DNA from: an uncultured Lachnospiraceae bacterium
GTDB lineage: Bacteria; Bacillota; Clostridia; Lachnospirales; Lachnospiraceae
Assembly: GCA_902789175.1 (NCBI GenBank)
Contig: CADANF010000023.1
Span: 1-50,975 of the forward strand
Direction: 5' to 3'
DNA: 50,975 nt
The notes beneath the pieces are model-generated. The model did no database searches. It saw nothing but the letters and a program-made list of their open reading frames with translations, and was not told the DNA's origin. Below are positions 1 to 7,522 of the stretch, piece by piece. The position numbers were made by a program, and so were the translations under genes. How positions within the stretch are numbered: position 1 is the stretch's first letter; each line of letters starts with the position of its first letter.

Positions 1-201
1 CAGCCTTGAATTTATATAAAAAGAACCATTTTCCTTTCCACCATTGGAATATAGATAATCCGCAGATTTTTCTATAATATCTGCTTTTCTTTTACTTAGT
101 GCTTCGGATGCCCTTACCTCCCTGGGAGTTATCCAAACATTAAAACACGTCAAAAATAATGCCACTACTAAAGTGACTGCAACCAACCTACATTTTTTCA
201 T
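1..201 (-). CDS. Secreted protein, N-terminal part only (cut by window start)
   Basis: An open frame of 67 codons runs from an ATG at 201 to the window edge without a stop. It begins MKKCRLVAVTLVVALFLTC, a basic start followed by a hydrophobic stretch, and then a plausible signal peptidase site after VRA (about residue 30). The mature start reads SEALSKRKADIIEKSADYLY and continues with SNGGKENGSFYINSRL. A GGGG-rich ribosome site lies about 9 bases upstream. A promoter (282-310) and a CcpA-like site (251-264) lie upstream on the same strand, so this is the first gene of its transcript. The helix followed by NGSF resembles the opening of alpha/alpha-toroid repeat proteins, but too little is present to name a function. 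I am fairly sure it is a real exported protein and do not recognise the family. Confidence 0.7.
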   Translation of the reverse strand, partial: MKKCRLVAVTLVVALFLTCFNVWITPREVRASEALSKRKADIIEKSADYLYSNGGKENGSFYINSRL

Positions 202-250
202 TTTATTTTCCCCATAAATAATTAAATATTTGCATATATGGAAAATTTTC

Positions 251-264
251 CGAAAACGTTTCCA
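251..264 (-). promoter_or_regulatory. Candidate cre (CcpA) operator
   Basis: On the minus strand this reads TGGAAACGTTTTCG, which fits the cre pattern TGnAAnCGnTTnCA except for the last base. It lies roughly 10-25 bases downstream of the predicted start point of the promoter at 282-310, a position where CcpA binding would block transcription of the exported protein at 1-201. A perfect palindrome of the form GGAAAATTTTCC sits directly beside it (240-251). The CcpA role is inferred from the motif alone. Confidence 0.5.
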
Positions 265-281
265 ATCATATATACATACGA

Positions 282-310
282 ATAGTATCACACCTATATT
301 CTCTAAACAA
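282..310 (-). promoter_or_regulatory. Sigma-A-type promoter for the exported protein at 1-201
   Basis: Minus strand: -35 TTGTTT (305-310), 17-base spacer, -10 TACTAT (282-287). The predicted start point is near 275, leaving a leader of about 75 bases that carries the cre-like site. Confidence 0.55.
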
Positions 311-315
311 GTATT

Positions 316-360
316 ATTTTGCTATTTCACATGCTTTTATTTTGCTATTTCACATGCTTT
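316..360. repeat. Tandem duplication of a 23-base unit
   Basis: Two copies of a 22-base sequence beginning ATTTTGCTATTTCACATGC are present at 316-337 and 339-360, identical over 22 bases, with a period of 23. The pair lies between the fba terminator and the promoter of the exported protein at 1-201, just upstream of its -35 box. It may be a recent slippage duplication or a paired binding site for a regulator. Confidence 0.85.
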
Positions 361-373
361 ACAGTAAATTCAC

Positions 374-405
374 CTAAAAAAGAAGGCGTGTCATACACGC
401 CTTCC
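374..405 (-). terminator. Rho-independent terminator of fba
   Basis: Minus strand: GAAGGCGTG (382-390) pairs with CACGCCTTC (396-404) around a short loop, followed by a T run (375-381). It lies about 30 bases beyond the fba stop codon. Confidence 0.9.
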
Positions 406-432
406 AATAAATACATATTCAAAAAATTAAAA

Positions 433-1299
433 CTAGTTAGCTTTTCCGATTGAACCGAAAACTTCAAGTCTGTTCTTAACTTCATCTCTGATAGCCTGAG
501 CACCAGGTGCAAGAAGCTTACGAGGATCATAACCCTTACCCTGCTGATCTTTGCCTTCTTCGATATACTTTCTTGTAGCTGCTGCGAATACGAGCTGGCA
601 CTCTGTATTAACGTTAACCTTAGCTACACCCATATCGATAGCTTTCTTGATCTGCTCATCAGGGATTCCTGAACCACCGTGAAGTACAAGTGGAGTATCA
701 CCTGTAACAGCCTTGATGTTTGAAAGAACGTCGAACTGAAGACCAGCCCAGTTCTCTGGATACTTACCGTGGATGTTACCAATACCACAAGCAAGCATTG
801 TAGGTCCAAGGTCGTTAACTTCCTTACACTCCTGAGGATCAGCGCATTCACCTGTTGAAACTACGCCGTCTTCTTCTCCGCCGATACCACCAACTTCTGC
901 TTCAAGAGAGATTCCCTTTTCCTTGCAGATAGCGATAAGTTCTTTAGTCTTTTCGATGTTCTCTTCGATTGGAAGTGATGAACCATCGAACATGATTGAT
1001 GAGAAGCCAGCTTCGATACAAGCCTTAGCTCCTTCGTATGAACCGTGATCAAGGTGAAGAGCAACTGGAACTGTTATTCCAAGAGACTCAACCATAGCCT
1101 TAACCATAGCTGCAACTGTCTTATAACCTGTCATGTACTTTCCAGCACCTTCTGAAACACCAAGGATAACTGGTGCCTGAAGCTCCTGGCACTCAAGTAA
1201 GATTGACTTTGTCCACTCAAGGTTGTTGATGTTGAACTGAGCTACTGCATAATGTCCTGCAACGGCATCCTTAAGCATCTTCTCTGCTGATACTAACAT
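433..1299 (-). CDS. fba: Class II fructose-bisphosphate aldolase
   Basis: 288 residues, usual length for the zinc-dependent class II enzyme that splits fructose 1,6-bisphosphate into DHAP and glyceraldehyde 3-phosphate in glycolysis. The expected metal and substrate motifs are present: LHLDHG with zinc ligand His85, EAEVGGIGG with Glu133, GNIHG with His177, and LHGGSG with His207, followed by KVNVNTE, which binds the ketose phosphate. The start is supported by GGAGG eight bases upstream. It has its own strong promoter (1383-1411) overlapping the end of the upstream deoR gene and its own terminator, so it can be expressed apart from the fructose operon, although readthrough from that operon is possible. 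The placement couples fructose uptake to lower glycolysis. Confidence 0.96.
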   Translation of the reverse strand: MLVSAEKMLKDAVAGHYAVAQFNINNLEWTKSILLECQELQAPVILGVSEGAGKYMTGYKTVAAMVKAMVESLGITVPVALHLDHGSYEGAKACIEAGFSSIMFDGSSLPIEENIEKTKELIAICKEKGISLEAEVGGIGGEEDGVVSTGECADPQECKEVNDLGPTMLACGIGNIHGKYPENWAGLQFDVLSNIKAVTGDTPLVLHGGSGIPDEQIKKAIDMGVAKVNVNTECQLVFAAATRKYIEEGKDQQGKGYDPRKLLAPGAQAIRDEVKNRLEVFGSIGKAN

Positions 1300-1382
1300 T
1301 AATTTTACCTCCGTAAATATATATATGTATTATTTATTAACTATAAATGAAATACCATCTAAAGTCGTATTACACCATAGCC

Positions 1383-1411
1383 ATTATATTACAAGGCTTA
1401 TGATTAAACAA
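1383..1411 (-). promoter_or_regulatory. Promoter of fba
   Basis: Minus strand: -35 TTGTTT (1406-1411), 17-base spacer, -10 TATAAT (1383-1388, perfect consensus). The -35 box overlaps the last codons and stop of deoR. The leader is about 75 bases and very AT-rich. Confidence 0.7.
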
Positions 1412-2153
1412 CACGTATTTCCATTTTTTTAAGAAATACATCATCAGGCTGTCTATCGGTAAGTGTAACTGTTCCGTCAAGATCTGCAAATGTAACAGAA
1501 CTCACCTGCCCAAACTTTTCAGCATCTGCCATGATATATCTCTGGCCAAGCTGTGTATTCTGAATGGCAACCCTCTTAATAAGAGCCTCTCTTACATCAG
1601 GTGTTGTAAATCCCAACTTGATACTTATTCCATTTGTTCCAAAAAATCCTTTTGAAAAATGGTATTTTTGAATATGAAGTATTGCATCTGCGCCAACAAT
1701 AGCTTCTGTAGTTTCTTTTAATTCTCCGCCAATCAAAAGGACCTTAAGTCCCTTTAATGCAAGAGTCTTGGCATGTGATACTGCATTTGTGACATATGTC
1801 GCATCCTTTTCTTTAATGAATTCCAACATATATCCTGTTGTTGTTCCCGAATCAATATATACATAATCTCCAGGTCTGATGAGTGAAGCGGCATATCTTG
1901 CTATTCTAAGCTTTTCCTCTTTATTGATAGCTTCCTTCTGACCTACAGTTAGTTCTTTTGAAGACGGTGCACCTTCAACAGCTATAGCTCCGCCAAATAC
2001 CTTAATAAGTTTTCCTTCTTTGCTGAGGGACGTAATATCTCTTCTAATTGTCGATTCAGAAGCATCAAGAGCATTCTTTAACTCCTGTACTGTAACGCTT
2101 TTCTTTTGTCCTACTAATTTAAGTATATCTCCTCTGCGTTTTTCAGATAGCAT
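1404..2153 (-). CDS. DeoR-family transcriptional regulator, probable fructose operon repressor
   Basis: 249 residues with the standard DeoR layout: an N-terminal winged helix (about residues 6-57, with the recognition stretch SESTIRRDITSL and the trailing KVFGGA) and a C-terminal sugar-phosphate-sensing domain (about 75-235) containing YIDSGTTTGYM and GADAILHIQKYHFSKGFFG. It is the last gene of the fruK-fruA-ptsH-ptsI run and starts two bases after the ptsI stop, so it is co-transcribed and probably translationally coupled. DeoR regulators next to fruK and fruA (FruR type) respond to fructose 1-phosphate; by that analogy it should repress this operon. It sits at the distal end, whereas such regulators often lead the operon. 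Confidence 0.88.
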   Translation of the reverse strand: MLSEKRRGDILKLVGQKKSVTVQELKNALDASESTIRRDITSLSKEGKLIKVFGGAIAVEGAPSSKELTVGQKEAINKEEKLRIARYAASLIRPGDYVYIDSGTTTGYMLEFIKEKDATYVTNAVSHAKTLALKGLKVLLIGGELKETTEAIVGADAILHIQKYHFSKGFFGTNGISIKLGFTTPDVREALIKRVAIQNTQLGQRYIMADAEKFGQVSSVTFADLDGTVTLTDRQPDDVFLKKMEIRVV

Positions 2154-2155
2154 AT

Positions 2156-3811
2156 TTACTGCAACCCTTTCTCCTTTTTATATTCAGCTACATTTGTTTC
2201 AAGAACAATCTTTCTGATAGGAAGGATCCTGCCTGGGGATACTGAAAGTTCATCAAATCCCATAGCAAGAAAATCTTTTGTGAGTTCTGTATCTGCTCCA
2301 AGTTCTCCACAGATACCTGCCCATTTTCCATATTTATGAGCACTATCCACTACCATCTTAAGCATCTTAAGTATTGCAGGATGATGAGGATCATAGAATT
2401 TCTCAAGGCTCTGGTTCTGACGGTCTATTGCAAGTGTATACTGGGTCAGGTCGTTTGTGCCGATACTGAAAAAATCAACTTCCTTAGCCAGTTCATCTGC
2501 CATCATTACTGCCGCCGGTGTCTCTATCATTATACCTTCTTCTATATTCTTATCATATGCAACACCCTCTGCTTCAAGTTCTTCCTTAACCTCAGCCATT
2601 ATCGCCTTTATCTCTCTTACTTCATCCACAGAAATGATCATTGGATACATAATAGAAATTTTACCAAAGGCACTGGCACGAAGGATTGATCTAAGCTGTG
2701 TCTTAAATATCTCCGGTCTTGTGAGACAGATTCTTATAGCTCTAAGTCCTAAAGCCGGATTTTCTTCATGAGGTAATTCAAAATAATCCGCCTGTTTATC
2801 TGCACCAATATCAAGGGTTCTGATTATAACTTTCTTGCCTGCCATAGTCTCTGCAACATGCTTATAAATAGCAAACTGCTCAGATTCTGTTGGATAGTGG
2901 TCCGAACCAAGATAGATAAACTCTGATCTGAAAAGTCCGATACCATTAGCATCATTTTTTAAAACAAGTGCTAAATCTTTTGAATTTCCAATGTTAGCAT
3001 AAAGGTTTATTCGCTGACCATCAAGAGTAATATTTTCTTTTCCTCTGAGCTGTTCTAATAACTGTTTTTTATCCTGCTCTTCAGCAAAGAGTTTCTTCTT
3101 CGCAGCTAATACTTCTTCTGATGGATCAACATATATCTTTCCTTCAAAACCGTCAACTATAGCCATTCTTCCATCCATAGAAGGGTCCAGTGGTATATTT
3201 ACACCAATGATAGCAGGAATACTCATGGTCTTTGCGAGTATTGCTGTATGAGAATTCGCTGATCCATGAACTGTTACGAAAGATAAGATAAGGTCTTTAT
3301 CCAGCTGAACTGTTTCCGATGGAGCAAGATCATCTGCAACAATGATGACTGGCTCATCAGATTCTATCTTTCCACTTTCAGTTCCCATAAGGATCTTAAC
3401 AACTCTTTCAGAGATATCTTTAACATCAGCTGCTCTTCCACGGAAATATTCATCATCCATATTTGCAAACATTTCCGAGAAATTATCTCCAGTCATTGCA
3501 ACTGCATATTCCGCATTAACTTCCTGAGTGCGGATTATATTCTCTACTGAATCTATATAGTCACCATCTTCAAGCATCATCTGGTGCGCTTCAAATATTT
3601 CAGCGCTGGCTTCTCCTACTTCCTTAACAGCCTTATCATAAAGTTTCGAAAGCTGTTCAATAGCCATGTCCTTCGCCTTATGGTATCTGCTTATCTCTCC
3701 TTCAACATCAGTAACCTTTATACGTTTTACCTGTTGTTCATTTTTAGAATATATCGAAATCCTGCCTATGGCAATTCCTCCAAAGACAGACTTTCCTGCA
3801 AAAATTTCCAT
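2156..3811 (-). CDS. ptsI: Phosphoenolpyruvate-protein phosphotransferase (PTS enzyme I)
   Basis: 551 residues from the ATG at 3811; a longer frame opens at 3847, but only the 3811 start has a good ribosome site (GGAAGGAG) and begins with the usual MEIFAGKSVFGGIAIG. Cytosolic first enzyme of the PTS: it takes phosphate from PEP onto His188 (GSANSHTAILAK) and passes it to HPr. Order: HPr-binding helical domain (about 30-140), phosphohistidine domain (about 145-230) and PEP-binding barrel (about 250-530), with RSEFIY, the catalytic Cys501 in GICGELGAD, and FSIGTNDLTQY. It follows ptsH in the fructose operon after a hairpin (3876-3912). EI and HPr are usually encoded as their own ptsHI pair; here the pair is embedded between fruA and a deoR regulator. 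Confidence 0.97.
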   Translation of the reverse strand: MEIFAGKSVFGGIAIGRISIYSKNEQQVKRIKVTDVEGEISRYHKAKDMAIEQLSKLYDKAVKEVGEASAEIFEAHQMMLEDGDYIDSVENIIRTQEVNAEYAVAMTGDNFSEMFANMDDEYFRGRAADVKDISERVVKILMGTESGKIESDEPVIIVADDLAPSETVQLDKDLILSFVTVHGSANSHTAILAKTMSIPAIIGVNIPLDPSMDGRMAIVDGFEGKIYVDPSEEVLAAKKKLFAEEQDKKQLLEQLRGKENITLDGQRINLYANIGNSKDLALVLKNDANGIGLFRSEFIYLGSDHYPTESEQFAIYKHVAETMAGKKVIIRTLDIGADKQADYFELPHEENPALGLRAIRICLTRPEIFKTQLRSILRASAFGKISIMYPMIISVDEVREIKAIMAEVKEELEAEGVAYDKNIEEGIMIETPAAVMMADELAKEVDFFSIGTNDLTQYTLAIDRQNQSLEKFYDPHHPAILKMLKMVVDSAHKYGKWAGICGELGADTELTKDFLAMGFDELSVSPGRILPIRKIVLETNVAEYKKEKGLQ

Positions 3812-3861
3812 GTCATTCTCCTTCCCTTTACAATGAAAGCCGGACAAAATCTTGCCTTTTC

Positions 3862-3912
3862 ATTATAAAACAAACAGGGCTGAAGGTACATATGATATAT
3901 GTACCCAGCCCT
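3862..3912 (-). terminator. Intercistronic hairpin between ptsH and ptsI (attenuator or processing site)
   Basis: Minus strand: outer stem AGGGCTG (3906-3912) with CAGCCCT (3876-3882), a near-continuous inner stem GGTACATA (3898-3905) with TATGTACC (3885-3892), followed by a T-rich but interrupted stretch, GTTTGTTTTAT. It is long and stable, yet lies between two co-oriented genes 10 bases after the ptsH stop. Partial termination or mRNA stabilisation would make HPr more abundant than EI, as is usual for PTS proteins. Confidence 0.6.
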
Positions 3913-3922
3913 AAAATAAAAT

Positions 3923-4180
3923 TTATAAATTTTCTGAAACGAACTTTTCAAAGGCTTCCTTAGCGGCAGCCTCATCAGGACCGTCAAAAGAGAATGTCAC
4001 AGCATCGCCCTGCTTTGCTCCAAGAGACATAACTCCCATTACCCCCTTAAAAGGCACCGTCTTATCGCCTTTTGTAACAGTAAATGTACAGTCATAATTC
4101 TTTGTCATCTTAAAAAGATCTGTAGCTGGTCTGGCATGAATCCCATGCTCATCCTTAATAATATATTCAAAACTAATCAT
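3923..4180 (-). CDS. ptsH: HPr family phosphocarrier protein lacking Ser46
   Basis: 85 residues, the normal size for HPr, the small cytosolic carrier that moves phosphate from enzyme I to sugar-specific IIA domains. The catalytic His15 lies in the classic GIHARPA motif, and the domain ends with the expected MGVMSLGAKQGD strand-turn. In Gram-positive HPr the segment before this is usually K-S-I-M-G, with Ser46 the target of HPr kinase and the handle for CcpA. Here residues 45-49 are K-G-V-M-G, with codon GGG at position 46, so this carrier can do sugar transport but cannot be serine-phosphorylated at the usual site. It lies between fruA and ptsI, with AAAGGAA as ribosome site. It is either the cell's only HPr with altered regulation or a fructose-dedicated paralogue. 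Confidence 0.94.
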   Translation of the reverse strand: MISFEYIIKDEHGIHARPATDLFKMTKNYDCTFTVTKGDKTVPFKGVMGVMSLGAKQGDAVTFSFDGPDEAAAKEAFEKFVSENL

Positions 4181-4226
4181 ATTATAAGTTCCTTTCTTTA
4201 TTAAATTTGTTTAAAGAGAATCCGTT

Positions 4227-6281
4227 TTATTCTTCAACATTCTTCTTTAAAATTCCAAGCATGATAGCTGTAATTACTGATCCTACAGCCCAGGCTACAA
4301 GATAAAGAAGCGGATTTCCGATTGTAGCAACTACAAAGAGTCCTCCGTGAGGTGCCATAAGAGTACACTCAAATACAGCAACTAGTAATCCGGCTACACC
4401 TGAACCAACAAGTGTACATGGAATAACACGTCCTGGATCTGCAGCTGCAAATGGGATAGCACCTTCTGTAATAAATGATGCACCCATGATAAAGTTAGTA
4501 ATTGTAGTTCCTCTTTCAGCCTTTGTAAACTTCTTAGGGAAGATAAGGTTTGCAAGAGCAATACCAACCGGAGGACACATACCACCTACCATAACTGCTG
4601 CCATAGAGATATATGCGATCTTCTGGAAGTTTGGATCTGAAGATCCGGCAGCCTGTGTCAGCATACCTGTACCAAATACATAAGCCGCTTTATTGATAGG
4701 ACCACCCATATCTATAGCCATCATAGCTCCAAGCACAAGACCTAAAGCCCAAAGTGCATTTGACTTTCCAAGCTGTGTAAGCATTTCTGAAAGTTCTGTA
4801 TTTACCCATCCGATAAGTGGGTTAAATATAAAGATCATAAGTACTGCAATGCAGAACATACCAACAAGTGGATAGATAAGCATTGGCTTGATACCATCAA
4901 GTGCTGCAGGCAACTTTGAACAAAGCTTCTGTAATCCAAGAACGATAAATCCAGCAAGGAAACCTGCTACGATACCTCCAAGGAATCCTGAAACTGTTGC
5001 ACCGCCTCCTTCATGCTGGAAACCAAGATCAGCAAGGAACTTGCTGAAACCTCCAAGTGCTTTTCCATCAAGTGAAATAGTTGCTCCATCACTGAATACA
5101 AAACCTGACAGAGCTGCATTTCCATTAGCAGCAAGGAGTCCACCTACAAAACCAACTGCAAGGCCCGGTCTGTCTGCTATTGCATAAGCAATATATCCTG
5201 CAAGTACCGGAACCATGAGTCCCATAGCAAGTCCGCCTACATATTTAAGTAAGGCAGCAAGTGGTGTTATAGATCCGAAATTACCGCTTCCTGATGCACC
5301 ATAGCCTGCAATAGTATCTACCAGGAATGCAAGAGCAACAAGGATACCACCACCAACTACAAGTGGAAGCATGTGTGATACACCAGCCATAAGCCATGTA
5401 TAGATTGAATGTGCTCCGCCCTTTGACTCTTTGATATCATTTTCTTTTTCAGCACCACCTTCATATACCGGTGCTTTTCCTGAAACTGCGATTTCTATAA
5501 GTTCATCAGCCTTATTGATTCCATCCGCAACTTTTCTCTGTATAAGTTTCTTTCCCTTAAATCTTCCCATAGGAACTTTTGCATCTGCAGCAACGATTAC
5601 GCAGTCTGCAGCTTCTATATCTGCATCACTGAGTACATTTTTAGCTCCTGATGAACCTCTTGTCTCAATCTTTATTGCAACTCCTGCTTTCTTCGCAGCC
5701 TTTTCAAGCCCTTCAGCCGCCATATATGTGTGTGCGATTCCCGTTGGACAAGATGTTACAGCAACAACCTTTACTCCTGCCTCTGATAAGCCTGTAGATG
5801 CAAGTTTTTCATCAACATCTTTTCTTTCTTCATCAGCTTCATCGATTATCTTTAAAAATTCATCAACTGTTGATGCATTCTTAAGATTATTTCTGAAATC
5901 CTCATCCATAAGCATCATTGAAAGCTTTGAAAGAACATCAAGATGAACATTATCTTTAGTATCAGGTGCAGCAATAAGGAAGAGAAGATCAACCGGCTCG
6001 TCATCTAACGCCTCGAAATCAACTCCATTTTTGATCACCATTGCAGCAAGTCCTGGTTCTTTAACCGAACTGCCTTTACCATGCGGAATTGCAATTCCTT
6101 CACCAACACCTGTTGTACTTTCTTCTTCTCTTGCATATACAAGTTTTCTATATGCTTCCTTATCTTTTAACTTACCGCTTTTTCCCATAAGCTCAACAGC
6201 CATATCAAGGGCTTCCTGCTTTGAATCAGGAAAAGCGTTAAGCTCAATACTTCTCTTATCGAGAAGATCCGTTATCCTCAT
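4227..6281 (-). CDS. fruA: PTS fructose transporter subunit IIABC
   Basis: 684 residues containing all three fructose-specific PTS parts. IIA (about 1-150) has the phosphorylated His67 in GIAIPHGKG. IIB (about 170-270) has the phosphocysteine Cys178 in VTSCPTGIAHTYMA. IIC (about 290-680) is the multi-spanning membrane domain, starting near YTWLMAGVSHMLPLVVGGG and containing the glycine-rich GPINKAAYVFG and ITEGAIPFAAADP motifs of the fructose family. It imports fructose as fructose 1-phosphate, the substrate of the neighbouring FruK. An AAGGAGG ribosome site precedes the start and the gene lies 25 bases after fruK. Domain order and length match FruA of Firmicutes. Confidence 0.96.
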   Translation of the reverse strand: MRITDLLDKRSIELNAFPDSKQEALDMAVELMGKSGKLKDKEAYRKLVYAREEESTTGVGEGIAIPHGKGSSVKEPGLAAMVIKNGVDFEALDDEPVDLLFLIAAPDTKDNVHLDVLSKLSMMLMDEDFRNNLKNASTVDEFLKIIDEADEERKDVDEKLASTGLSEAGVKVVAVTSCPTGIAHTYMAAEGLEKAAKKAGVAIKIETRGSSGAKNVLSDADIEAADCVIVAADAKVPMGRFKGKKLIQRKVADGINKADELIEIAVSGKAPVYEGGAEKENDIKESKGGAHSIYTWLMAGVSHMLPLVVGGGILVALAFLVDTIAGYGASGSGNFGSITPLAALLKYVGGLAMGLMVPVLAGYIAYAIADRPGLAVGFVGGLLAANGNAALSGFVFSDGATISLDGKALGGFSKFLADLGFQHEGGGATVSGFLGGIVAGFLAGFIVLGLQKLCSKLPAALDGIKPMLIYPLVGMFCIAVLMIFIFNPLIGWVNTELSEMLTQLGKSNALWALGLVLGAMMAIDMGGPINKAAYVFGTGMLTQAAGSSDPNFQKIAYISMAAVMVGGMCPPVGIALANLIFPKKFTKAERGTTITNFIMGASFITEGAIPFAAADPGRVIPCTLVGSGVAGLLVAVFECTLMAPHGGLFVVATIGNPLLYLVAWAVGSVITAIMLGILKKNVEE

Positions 6282-6306
6282 ATTTCTTCCTCCTTATTTT
6301 TTTCGC

Positions 6307-7212
6307 CTAAGCTATCGAATTATATATCTCCATAACTTCTTCTTTTGTAGCCAGATATTCTGAGAATGCACTGGCTGATCCAGCTGCAAGTCCCATCTTA
6401 AATGCTCTCTCAAGTTTTCCGTCCTGAAGCCATCCTGCGATAAACCCGGCCACCATAGAGTCACCTGCACCAACGCCATTTACCAGCGTGCCCTTAGGTG
6501 CCTCTGACATAACTACTGAACCATCTGAACCGATGAGAACAGCGCCTTCGCCTGCCATTGAAACCACCACGTTCTTTGCCCCCATTTCCTGAAGCTTCTT
6601 TGCATATGGGATAACACTTTCTCTGGTTTTTAATTCCACCCCGAAAATGTCTCCCAACTCATGATTATTCGGCTTGATAAGAAATGGCTTGAACTTCAGT
6701 ACATTAAGCAGTAGATCTTTTGTCGCATCAACCACTATCTTTACTCCGCGGTTTTCAAGTCTTTCCATGATGTCGCTATAGATTGAATCAGGCATTGTTG
6801 ATGGAATACTTCCTGCAAGGACTAAGATATCTCCTCTTGTTACCTGATCAAGTTTTTTCATCAATTCTTCAACATTATCTTCTGTGATATCTGGCCCCAT
6901 ACCATTTATCTCAGTACCATCAATTGACTTTAATTTGAGATTAATGCGTGAATTTCCCTTCTCTACCTGGATGTAATCAGCATTGATTCCGCTTTTCTTA
7001 ATTCTTCTTGTGATTTCCTCTCCTATAAAACCAGCTGAAAAATAAAAAGCAGTATTTTTCACCCCAAGATTTGATAATACTATTGAAACATTGATGCCTT
7101 TCCCCCCCGGCAGCATAAGCTCAGTTGTTGTACGATTAGTAAGCCCTAGCTTAAAGTCATCTACAGTAACTATGTAATCCAGTGAAGGATTAAAAGTAAC
7201 CGTATAAATCAT
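6307..7212 (-). CDS. fruK: 1-phosphofructokinase
   Basis: 301 residues, PfkB/ribokinase family. It phosphorylates the fructose 1-phosphate made by FruA to fructose 1,6-bisphosphate, which feeds the aldolase encoded downstream. Visible signatures: MLPGGKGINVS near residue 34-44 for substrate binding, and NGVGAGDSMVAGF around residue 245-257 with catalytic Asp251. First gene of the fructose operon, with an AAGGAGG ribosome site and a promoter at 7247-7275. Gene neighbourhood supports 1-phosphofructokinase over tagatose-6-phosphate kinase, which shares the fold. Confidence 0.95.
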   Translation of the reverse strand: MIYTVTFNPSLDYIVTVDDFKLGLTNRTTTELMLPGGKGINVSIVLSNLGVKNTAFYFSAGFIGEEITRRIKKSGINADYIQVEKGNSRINLKLKSIDGTEINGMGPDITEDNVEELMKKLDQVTRGDILVLAGSIPSTMPDSIYSDIMERLENRGVKIVVDATKDLLLNVLKFKPFLIKPNNHELGDIFGVELKTRESVIPYAKKLQEMGAKNVVVSMAGEGAVLIGSDGSVVMSEAPKGTLVNGVGAGDSMVAGFIAGWLQDGKLERAFKMGLAAGSASAFSEYLATKEEVMEIYNSIA

Positions 7213-7231
7213 TCCCTAGTACCTCCTTATA

Positions 7232-7260
7232 TTTGATCATACTGAAAGTATACGCTCAAA
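7232..7260 (-). promoter_or_regulatory. Imperfect inverted repeat at the fru promoter, possible regulator binding site
   Basis: TTTGA (7232-7236) and TCAAA (7256-7260) flank inner half-sites CATAC and GTATAC around TGAAA. The repeat covers the -10 box and the predicted start point of fruK, where a repressor such as the DeoR protein encoded at the end of the operon could act. The arms are imperfect, so this is tentative. Confidence 0.3.
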
Positions 7261-7275
7261 CCCGGTCACATTCAA
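7247..7275 (-). promoter_or_regulatory. Promoter of the fruK-fruA-ptsH-ptsI-deoR operon
   Basis: Minus strand: -35 TTGAAT (7270-7275), 17-base spacer, -10 TATACT (7247-7252), about 35 bases upstream of the fruK start. The rest of the 310-base gap to uvrA (7276-7475) is AT-rich and shows no gene or clear site. Confidence 0.6.
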
Positions 7276-7475
7276 TCAACCATCTATCCAAATTTTTTCA
7301 TTTTTCTTTGTGCATCATGTATATATTCGTTATTTTTATAATCCCCGAAATATACTACTTGCATAGTGAATATGAAAATACTATGTGTTTTTTGAATTTT
7401 TCAGTCACACTTTAATCACACAATCTCCATATTTTTGATACAAAGCCCCTCACATAAAACATCAGTAAATATCAA

Positions 7476-7513
7476 AAAATCCTTTCCCGGGTCTTACCCC
7501 CGAAAAAGGATTT
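7476..7513 (-). terminator. Rho-independent terminator of uvrBA
   Basis: Minus strand: AAATCCTTT pairs with AAAGGATTT, with an inner CGGG/CCCG stem, followed by a T run. It begins 10 bases after the uvrA stop. Confidence 0.9.
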
Positions 7514-7522
7514 AACTGTCTT

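Noticed and set aside
3812-3847. Extended N-terminus of enzyme I (12 more residues)
   Set aside because: No ribosome site before 3847, and the family N-terminus begins at the ATG at 3811, which is preceded by GGAAGGAG.
5431-5946. 171-codon open frame on the plus strand inside fruA
   Set aside because: Antisense shadow of the fruA IIB and linker region; Ser/Phe/Pro-rich composition is that of reversed codons, and there is no ribosome site.
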